Shown here in pieces: positions 16,815 through 23,548 of a DNA stretch of 28,335 nt. This stretch comes from CARZYU01 sp964370085 (GTDB taxonomy: Bacteria > Bacillota_I > Bacilli_A > RF39 > UBA660). The notes below the pieces were generated by a model. That model made no database searches, had not been told where the DNA came from, and worked only from the letters and a program-made list of their open reading frames with translations. Position 1 is the first letter of the stretch, and each line of letters starts with the position of its first letter. The position numbers and the translations under genes were made by a program. The stretch is from positions 1 through 28,335 of the forward strand of contig CAYJHI010000009.1 in NCBI GenBank assembly GCA_964370085.1, written 5' to 3'.

Positions 16815-16892
16815 TTGAACCAAAATGAGCTTTTTTGTTAATTTGTGCATCACTTTTTCTAACTTTTTGCGAATAATAAAGTAGGAGGTGTT
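16815..16892 (+). promoter_or_regulatory. Putative control region of the bacteriocin-type cassette
   Basis: This holds TTGAAC at 16815-16820 with a TG-extended TAATTT at 16839-16844 (spacer 18), a weak promoter candidate. Two ACTTTTT copies at 16852 and 16862 are one helical turn apart. A 19-codon frame (16825-16884, MSFFVNLCITFSNFLRIIK) has no ribosome site and ends inside the exporter's Shine-Dalgarno, AGGAGGTG at 16883-16890. The promoter is uncertain; the Shine-Dalgarno is clear. Confidence 0.4.
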
Positions 16893-16895
16893 ATT

Positions 16896-18989
16896 ATTAA
16901 AAAGTTAGAGATTATCTATCAAGATGGTTATAGTGACTGTGGGATAACTTGTCTTTTAATGTTAATTAGATATTATGGTGGAAATGTTTCACTAGAATAC
17001 TTAAGAGAAGTTACTTATACTACCACTAACGGAACTACTTTCTATCACTTATTAGAAGCTGCAAAGAAATTAGGTTTTTCTGGTAAAGGAATAGCTTGTT
17101 CACTAGAAGACCTTGCTGATAATTTTCTACCTATAATAGCTCATGTTCAAATTCAAAATCTTTATCATTTTGTAGTTGTTGTCAAGAATGTTCCTTCAAA
17201 AAAGAAGATTGTTATTTTAGATCCATCTAAAGGTATAGTTACTTATACTTACCAATCTTTTAAAGAAATTAGTAGTAATAATTATTTATATTTAACCCCT
17301 AACAAGAAACTTCCTTATTATAGACAAAAGAAGATTATTAGTACAATTATTATGAAAGTATTAAAAGAGAATAGGATGTCGTTTGTTTATCTGTCCTTTC
17401 TATCGGTTGTTTTCATTACTTTGCATCTTTTGACGGCTTATTCTTTTCAGTACATATTAGATTATAGTATTGCTAGTAACATCACTAACAATTTAACTAA
17501 TATTGTATTATTTCTTCTTTTGATTATTGTTACTAAGCTTTTGTCAGAATTTATTCGAAATCATACTTTAAACAAACAACAACTTAAAATAGAAAAAGTC
17601 CTATATAACACTACTTATGAGCAAATAATAACACTTCCGCATTTATATTATCGAAACCGTCCAACTGGTGAGATATTAACAAGAATAATTGATTTATCAG
17701 AAGTCAGAAACTTTGTTTTCAATATCATTAACTTTCTACAACAGGACTTATTAGTTTTTACTTTTTCAATTGTTTTAATTTTTCTAATAGAAGTTAGATT
17801 AGGGATATTAACTTTCAGTTTAGGACTAGTCATCTTTTTATTGAATGTTATTTTTCAACCTAAGTTTTATCTTCATAATTCTATCTTGAAAGAGGAGAGT
17901 GCTAAGATGAATAGTTATATGTTAGAAACAATTAAAGGTAACGAAACAATTAAAGGCTTACATCTTGAAGAGACATTTATTGAACAGTTTCATGAGAGAT
18001 TAGATAATTATCATCAACAGGTATTAAAATTAACTAAAAAATTGTTTTTAGAAAGATATCTTCGCTATAATTTCGTTGAAATCAGTAATCTTTTATTTAT
18101 TGCCATCGGAGCTTATTTAGTAATGATTAATGACTTGACGATCGGTAATTTATTGTCTTTTCAAATGCTATTACCATATGTCTTAACAGCATTTCAGAAC
18201 TTTTCAATCCAGTGTTTGTCTTATTATCAATCTAAAATAAGTCTTAATCGAATAAGGGATGTTTATGATGTGAAAAAAGAAGAATTTCATCATAGTCATC
18301 ACTATAAATATAAAAACGAAGCCTCTATTATTAAAATTAATAATTTAAGTTACTCTTATGATAGTATTAACTATATTTTTAATAACTTTAATTTTGAGGT
18401 AAATAAGAGTGATAAATTATTAATATGTGGTAGTAGTGGTTTTGGGAAAAGCACATTATTTAAACTTATTTTTAAATTAATAGAGGTACCACTTGATACC
18501 ATATTTATAAAAGGCATTGATATAAATAGACTTCATTTAAATGACTTGCGTAAGATGATAACTTATATTTCTCAAGATGAGATATTATTTACTAAAACAT
18601 TAAAAGAAAACATTATATTGAATAGATCTATATCAGATGAGGAATTTAGAGAAGTTTGCAAAATAACTCTAGTTGATGAAATTGTTAAAGAAAAAAATAT
18701 TGGCTATGATATGGTATTAGAAGAGAATGGTTTTAACTTGTCTGGAGGGGAAAGGCAACGTATTATAATAGCAAGAGCGCTTTTGAATAATAGTGAAATA
18801 TATTTATTTGATGAGGCTTTTAGTCAAATAGATAAAAGAAAAGAACGTATTATTTTAAACGGTATTTTTAAAAGATATAAAGATTATACTTTTTTAAATA
18901 TATCTCATCGTTATAGTAACAAAGATCTTTTTACGAAACAAATATTTCTAGATAGAAAGGGTAAGTATCATGATAAGAAAAATCGTTAG
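16896..18989 (+). CDS. Peptidase-containing ABC exporter for double-glycine peptides
   Basis: Such exporters cut the leader after Gly-Gly and export the peptide. From ATT at 16896 the protein is 697 aa. The C39 peptidase domain has YQDGYSDCGITC (Gln9, Cys15), His91 in LYHFVVV and Asp109 in ILDPSKG. A six-helix membrane domain (about residues 155-430) follows. The ATPase has Walker A GSSGFGKST (about 511-519), signature LSGGERQR (about 614), Walker B IYLFDEA and H-loop NISHR. Between the upstream TAA (16860) and the ATG at 16959 there is no ATG, GTG or TTG, and starting at that ATG would remove Cys15. AGGAGGTG lies 7 bases before ATT 16896 (ATT 16893 is the alternative). Thus an AUU start is likely, unless the start base is miscalled. 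Confidence 0.93.
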   Translation: MKKLEIIYQDGYSDCGITCLLMLIRYYGGNVSLEYLREVTYTTTNGTTFYHLLEAAKKLGFSGKGIACSLEDLADNFLPIIAHVQIQNLYHFVVVVKNVPSKKKIVILDPSKGIVTYTYQSFKEISSNNYLYLTPNKKLPYYRQKKIISTIIMKVLKENRMSFVYLSFLSVVFITLHLLTAYSFQYILDYSIASNITNNLTNIVLFLLLIIVTKLLSEFIRNHTLNKQQLKIEKVLYNTTYEQIITLPHLYYRNRPTGEILTRIIDLSEVRNFVFNIINFLQQDLLVFTFSIVLIFLIEVRLGILTFSLGLVIFLLNVIFQPKFYLHNSILKEESAKMNSYMLETIKGNETIKGLHLEETFIEQFHERLDNYHQQVLKLTKKLFLERYLRYNFVEISNLLFIAIGAYLVMINDLTIGNLLSFQMLLPYVLTAFQNFSIQCLSYYQSKISLNRIRDVYDVKKEEFHHSHHYKYKNEASIIKINNLSYSYDSINYIFNNFNFEVNKSDKLLICGSSGFGKSTLFKLIFKLIEVPLDTIFIKGIDINRLHLNDLRKMITYISQDEILFTKTLKENIILNRSISDEEFREVCKITLVDEIVKEKNIGYDMVLEENGFNLSGGERQRIIIARALLNNSEIYLFDEAFSQIDKRKERIILNGIFKRYKDYTFLNISHRYSNKDLFTKQIFLDRKGKYHDKKNR

Positions 18990-19356
18990 TGCCTTTTGTA
19001 TAATTACTATGTTGATTATCATATCAGTACAGGCAATCTCTATAAAGATTGAAATAAGAGATACATATTCTATTATTTCAACTGAGAGTAACACTTATTT
19101 AATTAGTATTGATTATGATAAGTTGTATCAACTTGATGATAATATTTTTTACTATGAAGACACATCTTATTCTTTTGAAATTATAAAAATAGTTGAGACA
19201 ATTAATACTGATGATAAATATTATCAGATTATAGAGATATCTTTGAGTGATGACTTTAAGTTAGATGATGATTTAATTAATATTCAATTATTTAAAGAAT
19301 TTTTGCCAATTTATCAAGTTGTTTTCGATAGTATAACAAGGAGGAATTATGAATAA
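18970..19356 (+). CDS. Small membrane-anchored accessory protein of the exporter cassette
   Basis: The 128-aa protein overlaps the exporter's 3' end by 20 bases and the first peptide gene by 8, so it belongs to the operon. A single hydrophobic segment (about residues 4-24) follows MIRK, and the rest is acidic, probably outside the membrane, and beta-prone (repeated short strands such as STYLISIDYDKLYQL). Exporters of this class usually work with a HlyD-like accessory protein of several hundred residues with a long coiled coil. This one is far too short for that but sits at the same place with a similar topology. It could be a minimal adaptor or an immunity protein. I recognise no family. Confidence 0.8.
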   Translation: MIRKIVSAFCIITMLIIISVQAISIKIEIRDTYSIISTESNTYLISIDYDKLYQLDDNIFYYEDTSYSFEIIKIVETINTDDKYYQIIEISLSDDFKLDDDLINIQLFKEFLPIYQVVFDSITRRNYE

Positions 19357-19486
19357 TATGACTAAACAACAATTAATAGACACTAAAGGAGGCTTTTCTG
19401 TTTGGATAGGTATTACTATTGCAGCAGTCGTCGTTTTTTTAGTAGGAGTAATCGATGGATTTGTTCATCCAAAAGAGTGTGAATAG
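19349..19486 (+). CDS. Putative class II bacteriocin precursor A, double-glycine leader
   Basis: This 45-aa ORF starts with ATG after AAGGAGG. The leader MNNMTKQQLIDTKGG (15 residues) has the L..x-K-Gly-Gly shape recognised by C39 exporters. The predicted mature peptide is 30 residues. It has a Trp near the start (FSVWIG), a long hydrophobic stretch (ITIAAVVVFLVG) and a GxxxG motif (GVIDG), and it ends FVHPKECE with one cysteine. GxxxG motifs are typical of two-peptide (class IIb) bacteriocins, where the two chains pair through helices. There are no lanthionine-forming enzymes nearby. The gene call is strong, and activity as a bacteriocin is inferred from architecture. Confidence 0.85.
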   Translation: MNNMTKQQLIDTKGGFSVWIGITIAAVVVFLVGVIDGFVHPKECE

Positions 19487-19494
19487 GAGGAAGT

Positions 19495-19665
19495 ATGTAT
19501 AAAATTGAATATGAACAACTTAAGGATATTAAAGGAGGCACTAATATAACCGGTTCTTTAATAGATGCAATTACTAGCTTAGTAGGTTTTGTTTATGATA
19601 TAGGTAAAAGCATAGGATCATCTTTCAGAAGAATTAAAAGTGATAATTTATGTTCATTAGAATAA
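19495..19665 (+). CDS. Putative class II bacteriocin precursor B, double-glycine leader
   Basis: This 56-aa ORF starts 8 bases after precursor A with TAGGAGG before the ATG. The leader MYKIEYEQLKDIKGG has the classical E..L.xI-x-Gly-Gly pattern. The predicted mature peptide is 41 residues: an amphipathic N-terminal half (TNITGSLIDAITSLVGFVYD), a GxxxG motif (GKSIG), a basic FRRIK segment and one cysteine near the C-terminus (NLCSLE). Cationic mature chains with GxxxG fit class IIb bacteriocins. With precursor A it would make a pair exported by the adjacent transporter; a signalling role is an alternative. Confidence 0.88.
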   Translation: MYKIEYEQLKDIKGGTNITGSLIDAITSLVGFVYDIGKSIGSSFRRIKSDNLCSLE

Positions 19666-19787
19666 AAAAAATAATCATAAGTATTTTTATAATAATGATT
19701 ACCTATCTCTTGAGTTTTTTGCTTTTTGAATTCGGTACGTATATAGGTACTCTTATCAGAAGAATTTACGAACTCAGTTGTCATTAA
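19650..19787 (+). CDS. Small hydrophobic protein, putative immunity protein or third peptide
   Basis: This 45-aa ORF overlaps the end of precursor B by 16 bases in another frame and has no clear ribosome site, so it is probably translationally coupled. It has no double-glycine leader. MFIRIKK is followed by a membrane segment (about residues 8-28). Its C-terminus, FGTYIGTLIRRIYELSC, lines up with IGKSIGSSFRRIKSDNLC of precursor B: both have the G..IG spacing, Arg-Arg-Ile and a late cysteine. The 11 bases TCAGAAGAATT are shared at 19625 and 19756, so the gene may come from a partial duplication. Small membrane proteins after bacteriocin genes are often immunity proteins; this role is inferred. 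Confidence 0.65.
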   Translation: MFIRIKKIIISIFIIMITYLLSFLLFEFGTYIGTLIRRIYELSCH

Positions 19788-19874
19788 AATAATAAAATAA
19801 TAGACCGAAACCTCTCAAAAAAGCCTTTTCTTATCCTAAAATCAATTAAAATGTCATTTTATGTAAAATTTTGT

Positions 19875-19903
19875 TTTACTTTTTAAAAAGCATGTGCTAT
19901 AAT
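19875..19903 (+). promoter_or_regulatory. Promoter of rpsU with extended -10
   Basis: TTTACT at 19875-19880 and TATAAT at 19898-19903 are 17 bases apart, and the -10 is preceded by TGC (extended). It lies 32 bases before the rpsU ATG. The rest of 19788-19935 shows no terminator hairpin after the cassette and nothing else recognisable. Confidence 0.75.
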
Positions 19904-19935
19904 TTTTTTTAGGAAATACGAAGGGAGGGGAGAAT

Positions 19936-20139
19936 ATGACACGAGTTGAAGTAAGAGGAAATTTAGACTTATCTTTAAAGAAGTTTAAACAAAAAGTGGC
20001 AAGAGACGGAGTCCCTTCTGAATGTAAAAAACGCGAAGGTTATGACAAACCAGGAGTTAAACGTAGAAATGCTAAAAAAGAAGCAATAAAAAATTCACGT
20101 AAAAAAAGTCGTAAAGACCGTAGTGCAGGAAGAGATTAA
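19936..20139 (+). CDS. rpsU: 30S ribosomal protein S21
   Basis: S21 binds near the anti-Shine-Dalgarno region of the small subunit and helps initiation. The 67-aa protein is very basic and has the S21 layout: TRVEVRGNLDLSLKKFKQKV, then ECKKREGYDKPGVKRRN in the middle and a Lys/Arg-rich tail. It is about ten residues longer than B. subtilis S21, with the extension at the C-terminus. AAGGGAGGGG precedes the ATG. Own promoter and terminator; rpsU followed by yqeY is the conserved Bacilli order. Confidence 0.95.
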   Translation: MTRVEVRGNLDLSLKKFKQKVARDGVPSECKKREGYDKPGVKRRNAKKEAIKNSRKKSRKDRSAGRD

Positions 20140-20153
20140 TCTCTTCCTTTTTT
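20128..20153 (+). terminator. Rho-independent terminator of rpsU
   Basis: GGAAGAGAT and ATCTCTTCC form a perfect 9-bp stem with a minimal TA centre (loop opened by breathing), followed by six T. The rpsU stop lies inside. Confidence 0.85.
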
Positions 20154-20193
20154 ATTAATTAATTGTTATAATATTGTTAGAAAGAGGGATAAT

Positions 20194-20637
20194 ATGAATT
20201 TAGTAGAACAAATAACAAATGATTTAAAAGAAGCGATGAAAGCACAAGACAAAGAAAGATTAACAGTAATAAGAATGGTTAAAGCTTCTATGAAACTAGA
20301 AGAAATTGATCGTAAAAGAGAACTTAATGACGAATTAGTAATCGATGTTGTTAACAAACAAATTAAAATGAGACAAGACTCAATTGAAGAGTTTAAGAAA
20401 GCTAATCGTACTGATTTGGTTGAAAAAAATGAAGAAGAAGTTAAAATGCTAGAAAAGTATTTACCGGAACCACTATCAAAAGAAGAAGTTGAAGCTATAA
20501 TAAATAAAGCAGTTCAAGAAGTAAATGCTACTACTATAAGAGAAATGGGACAAGTTATGACAATTGTATCTCCGCAAGTAAAAGGACGTTACGACATGAA
20601 AGAAGTTAGCACTATTATTAGAGCAAAATTACAATAA
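20194..20637 (+). CDS. yqeY: GatB/YqeY domain-containing protein
   Basis: This is a 147-aa soluble protein of the YqeY family. Its C-terminal helical domain resembles the tRNA-binding tail of GatB, the amidotransferase subunit; the role of free YqeY is not settled. Typical words are visible: DLKEAMKAQDKERLTVIRMV at the N-terminus, LPEPLSKEEVEAII in the middle and the C-terminal MGQVMTIVSPQVKGRYDMKEVS. Length is normal. AAAGAGG precedes the ATG. It sits directly after rpsU, as in Bacillus, and ends in a terminator. Confidence 0.95.
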   Translation: MNLVEQITNDLKEAMKAQDKERLTVIRMVKASMKLEEIDRKRELNDELVIDVVNKQIKMRQDSIEEFKKANRTDLVEKNEEEVKMLEKYLPEPLSKEEVEAIINKAVQEVNATTIREMGQVMTIVSPQVKGRYDMKEVSTIIRAKLQ

Positions 20638-20643
20638 CTACTT

Positions 20644-20671
20644 AAGAGACTAATAATTAGTCTTTTTTTTT
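20644..20671 (+). terminator. Rho-independent terminator of yqeY
   Basis: AAGAGACTAA and TTAGTCTTTT pair around a TAA loop (one G-T), ending in a run of nine T. Confidence 0.8.
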
Positions 20672-20694
20672 CATATTCTTTAAGAGGTGATACA

Positions 20695-20940
20695 ATGTTA
20701 AAACAAATTGTTGAGTATATTAAAGAAGAAGAATTTAAATTAACCATTTATCGAGATAGAGTTCATATCATGAATTATCAAGAACTTTTGTCTTTAGAGA
20801 ACAACATGATTAGAATAAAAGGAACTGATCAAAGATATTATGTTAAAGGAAAAGACTTAATAGTGAATAGATTGTTAAACAAAGAAATCCTTATCGTAGG
20901 TAAATTCTTAGAAGTAGAGATTAAATATGATGAAGAGTAG
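20695..20940 (+). CDS. yqfC: YabP/YqfC family sporulation protein
   Basis: This is an 81-aa protein. The central part (VHIMNYQELLSLENNMIRI, then YVKGKDLIVNRLLNKEILIVG) has the alternating strand pattern of YabP/YqfC, small proteins controlled by the mother-cell sporulation programme in Bacillus. Location before yqfD and after yqeY is that of Bacillus yqfC. AAGAGGTG precedes the ATG. The yqfD start overlaps by 14 bases. Sequence similarity is moderate; context makes the call. Whether the host sporulates is not shown here. Confidence 0.8.
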   Translation: MLKQIVEYIKEEEFKLTIYRDRVHIMNYQELLSLENNMIRIKGTDQRYYVKGKDLIVNRLLNKEILIVGKFLEVEIKYDEE

Positions 20941-22090
20941 TTATAAAATAAGTATTACAGGAAAAAATATTAAACGTTTTTTAAAACAACTAATCAAATT
21001 AAAAATAAATCTTTATCATATAAACGAAAGTAAAAATCAATTAATTTTAATATGTGATCAAGAAAACTACTATAAAATCAAAAGCATCAAAACTACTTAT
21101 AAAATCAAATTATTAGATATAAAAGGAATAGATAAATACAAAAATATCTTTAAAAGACATCTCATTTTTATAACCTTATTTATACTAGGAGTAATTTTAT
21201 TGATTTTAATGTCTAATGTTATCTTAGAAGTAGAAGTTATTCATAATGACAAAGAACTAAAAGAACTTCTATTAGAAGAATTAGAAAGTCATAATATAAA
21301 AAAATATAGTTTAAAAGTAGATTATCAAGAGAAAGAAAAAATAATAGATAGTATTATAAAAAAGTATCCAGATAAATTAGAATGGTTAGAAATAACAGAA
21401 GTAGGTAATAGTTATATTATAAGAGTAGAGGAAAGAATCATTGAGTCAGAAACTATTACTAATAATCCACAAAATTTAGTTGCTGCTAAAGATGGTATGA
21501 TAACCGAAATAATTGCATCAAGCGGAACTGTTTTAAAAGAAAAGTATGATTATGTCAAAAAAGGAGATATTATAGTAACAGGAGTAATCAAAAATAATGA
21601 AACGATAATGAATCAAACTGATGCACTAGGACAAGTAAAAGCTGAAACATGGTATACAATAGAAGTAGAGATGCCACTTAATTATTACGAAGAATATTAT
21701 ACAGAACAAGAACAAAAAACATGGCAATTTACCTTATTTTCTAATAGTATCAATCTTTTTAATTTTAATTCTTACTCAAAAAAAGAACAAACTGTTGAGT
21801 TCTACTTAGGATGCAATCTTTTCCCTTTAGGTTTACAGTATGTAACTGAAAAAGAAAAAACAATAATTGATGAAGAATATACAGAAGAAGAAGCTATAAT
21901 TAAAGCAGAAGAGCTAGCAAGCACTAAATTATTAGCAACTCTAGAACAAGGAAGTGAAATTATTTATCAAAAAACTTTGAAAAAAACGCAAAATAATAGT
22001 AAAATAATAATAGAAGTGTTCTTCAAAGTGATTGAAGATATAACTTCATATCAAGAAATTATCGAGGAAAACGTCGAAGAAATAGAATAG
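20927..22090 (+). CDS. yqfD: Sporulation protein YqfD family
   Basis: This 387-aa protein has a cytoplasmic N-terminal part (about residues 1-72), one strong membrane segment (about 73-97, HLIFITLFILGVILLILMS) and a long outside domain rich in Glu, Ile and Lys. The segment VIHNDKELKELLLEELESH after the membrane helix and the ITEVGNSYIIRVEER strand are YqfD-like. YqfD (a relative of SpoIV-stage proteins) acts in forespore engulfment-linked functions in Bacillus. Start: two adjacent ATG at 20927 and 20930, both overlapping yqfC. In Bacillus phoH follows; here a VanZ-like gene follows. Confidence 0.85.
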   Translation: MMKSSYKISITGKNIKRFLKQLIKLKINLYHINESKNQLILICDQENYYKIKSIKTTYKIKLLDIKGIDKYKNIFKRHLIFITLFILGVILLILMSNVILEVEVIHNDKELKELLLEELESHNIKKYSLKVDYQEKEKIIDSIIKKYPDKLEWLEITEVGNSYIIRVEERIIESETITNNPQNLVAAKDGMITEIIASSGTVLKEKYDYVKKGDIIVTGVIKNNETIMNQTDALGQVKAETWYTIEVEMPLNYYEEYYTEQEQKTWQFTLFSNSINLFNFNSYSKKEQTVEFYLGCNLFPLGLQYVTEKEKTIIDEEYTEEEAIIKAEELASTKLLATLEQGSEIIYQKTLKKTQNNSKIIIEVFFKVIEDITSYQEIIEENVEEIE

Positions 22091-22101
22091 TAGGTGATTA
22101 T

Positions 22102-22713
22102 ATGATAGAACCTATTTCAGAAATGATAAACAGTGCAGTTGATTTAACATGGCCTTTTATAATAATAGGTGTCATTATCATAGTGCCTTTAAGACTACTT
22201 TACTTATACCAAGCAAAACAAAAAGTCATCGTTTATAAAGAACTTCTTTTACTAGCAGTTATTATTTATATATTATCGTTAATACAAATAGTTACCTTTG
22301 AAGATGTTGTTAATTATGGTACTAATAATTTCATACCCTTTCAAGAAATGATGAGGTATGAGTTAGGTAGTAGATTATTCATTAAAAATGTATTAGGAAA
22401 TATTCTTCTTTTTATACCTTACGGAATATTTACCTCATTCTTTTTAAAAGTTAAAAAACTATGGATTATTTTACTTATGGTAATAACAAGTTCTATTGCC
22501 ATAGAAATAACCCAATTATCAATTGGAAGAGTATTTGATATAGATGATATCATTTTAAATGTAATTGGTGGTATACTAGGGTTTAGTTTGTACCACGGTG
22601 CTATTCATTTTAAAGATAGTTTACCAGAAGTATTAAAAAAAGAATGGATTTTAAATGTTATTTCAATACTAATAGTAATAGGTATAACATTTTTAATAGT
22701 AGGTGTATTATGA
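22102..22713 (+). CDS. VanZ-like family membrane protein
   Basis: This 203-aa membrane protein has about five membrane segments. It carries the VanZ-like consensus: NFIPFQEMMRY, GNILLFIPYGIF, EITQLSIGRVFDIDDIILN and IGGILGFSLY. VanZ itself gives low teicoplanin resistance, but most members are uncharacterised and none of the vanHAX genes are here. TAGGTG precedes the ATG at 22102, 11 bases after yqfD. Its stop overlaps the ybeY start by 4 bases. It sits where phoH and pgpH would be expected. Confidence 0.85.
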   Translation: MIEPISEMINSAVDLTWPFIIIGVIIIVPLRLLYLYQAKQKVIVYKELLLLAVIIYILSLIQIVTFEDVVNYGTNNFIPFQEMMRYELGSRLFIKNVLGNILLFIPYGIFTSFFLKVKKLWIILLMVITSSIAIEITQLSIGRVFDIDDIILNVIGGILGFSLYHGAIHFKDSLPEVLKKEWILNVISILIVIGITFLIVGVL

Positions 22714-23156
22714 TAAACTTAGAAATTATTAATTTAGTTAATGAAAAAATAAGCGAACTAGAAAAAGTGAAAGAAGTATTACTTTATGCATGTGAAAAAG
22801 AGAAACTTGAAAATGTTTCTTTTAATGTTATAATAGTAGATAATCAAAAAATTCAAGAAATCAACAGGGAGTACCGAGGTAAAGACTATGTAACGGATGT
22901 AATCACTTTTGCACTAGAGGACGAAAAAAGCATGGTTACAACAGAAGAAAGGTTATTAGGAGATATATATATATCCTTAGAAAGAACTAAAGAACAGGCA
23001 ATAGAATATGATCATTCCTTTTTAAGAGAACTAGCCTTTTTAGCAATACATGGTTTTTACCATCTGCTAGGTTATGATCACGAAACGAAAGAAGAAGAAG
23101 AAATAATGTTTAAATTACAAGAAGAGGTGTTAAAGAAGTATGAAATTACAAGATAG
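22710..23156 (+). CDS. ybeY: Endoribonuclease YbeY
   Basis: YbeY is a zinc-dependent RNase for 16S rRNA 3' end maturation and ribosome quality control. The 148-aa protein has the metal motif HGFYHLLGYDH (His114, His118, His124) and the upstream motif INREYRGKDYVTDVITFA, which is typical of the family. Start: ATG at 22710 in an ATGA overlap with the VanZ-like gene; a longer frame from 22644 lies inside that gene and is rejected. The next gene, dgkA, starts 17 bases before the ybeY stop. Order ybeY-dgkA-cdd-era matches Bacillus. Confidence 0.95.
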   Translation: MINLEIINLVNEKISELEKVKEVLLYACEKEKLENVSFNVIIVDNQKIQEINREYRGKDYVTDVITFALEDEKSMVTTEERLLGDIYISLERTKEQAIEYDHSFLRELAFLAIHGFYHLLGYDHETKEEEEIMFKLQEEVLKKYEITR

Positions 23157-23538
23157 AAGAAAACAAAGAGGTATTAGTAGATTTTGGAAAAGTTTTAGTT
23201 ATTCATGGGATGGTTTTAAATATGCTTACATGAACGAACAAAGTATTTTAATTCACTTAATTGCAGTAATAATTGTAGTGGTATTAGGAATATGGTTATC
23301 AATAAGTGCTATAGAATGGTTATTATGTGTTTGTATGTTTGGATTTGTATTAGGAGCAGAGTTGTTAAACACATCTATTGAAGCAACCGTCGATATGGCA
23401 ATGCCTGATATTCATCCATTAGCTAAAATTGCCAAAGACACTGCTAGTGCAGCAGTTGCAGTATTGGCTGTTATGTCGGCTATAGTTGGTTTGGTTATTT
23501 TTGTTCCTAAAATATTAGAAATGCTAGGAATTATGTAA
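23140..23538 (+). CDS. dgkA: Undecaprenol/diacylglycerol kinase DgkA
   Basis: This 132-aa integral membrane kinase has three membrane helices (about residues 38-58, 62-80 and 103-125). The active-site stretch AELLNTSIEATVDM and the conserved HPLAKIAKDTASAAVAVLA define the family. In Gram-positives the enzyme mainly phosphorylates undecaprenol for cell-wall lipid carrier recycling. GAGGTG precedes the ATG by 9 bases. A slightly longer basic N-terminus (DRRKQRGISRFWKSF) precedes the core. Overlap with ybeY suggests coupled translation. Confidence 0.94.
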   Translation: MKLQDRRKQRGISRFWKSFSYSWDGFKYAYMNEQSILIHLIAVIIVVVLGIWLSISAIEWLLCVCMFGFVLGAELLNTSIEATVDMAMPDIHPLAKIAKDTASAAVAVLAVMSAIVGLVIFVPKILEMLGIM

Positions 23539-23548
23539 GGAGAAGTAA

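Noticed and set aside
19593..19784. Minus-strand frame of 63 codons across precursor B and the third small gene
   Set aside because: It is a shadow of the coding strand in AT-rich sequence, with no recognisable protein features; the + strand genes have ribosome sites and leaders.
16896..19787. Lanthipeptide (class II) biosynthesis locus
   Set aside because: No LanM-, LanB- or LanC-like gene is present and the mature peptides have few Cys, so an unmodified class II bacteriocin fits better.
22644..22709. Upstream extension of ybeY from 22644
   Set aside because: The extra 22 residues lie inside the VanZ-like gene in another frame and are unlike YbeY; the ATGA overlap at 22710 gives the normal N-terminus.
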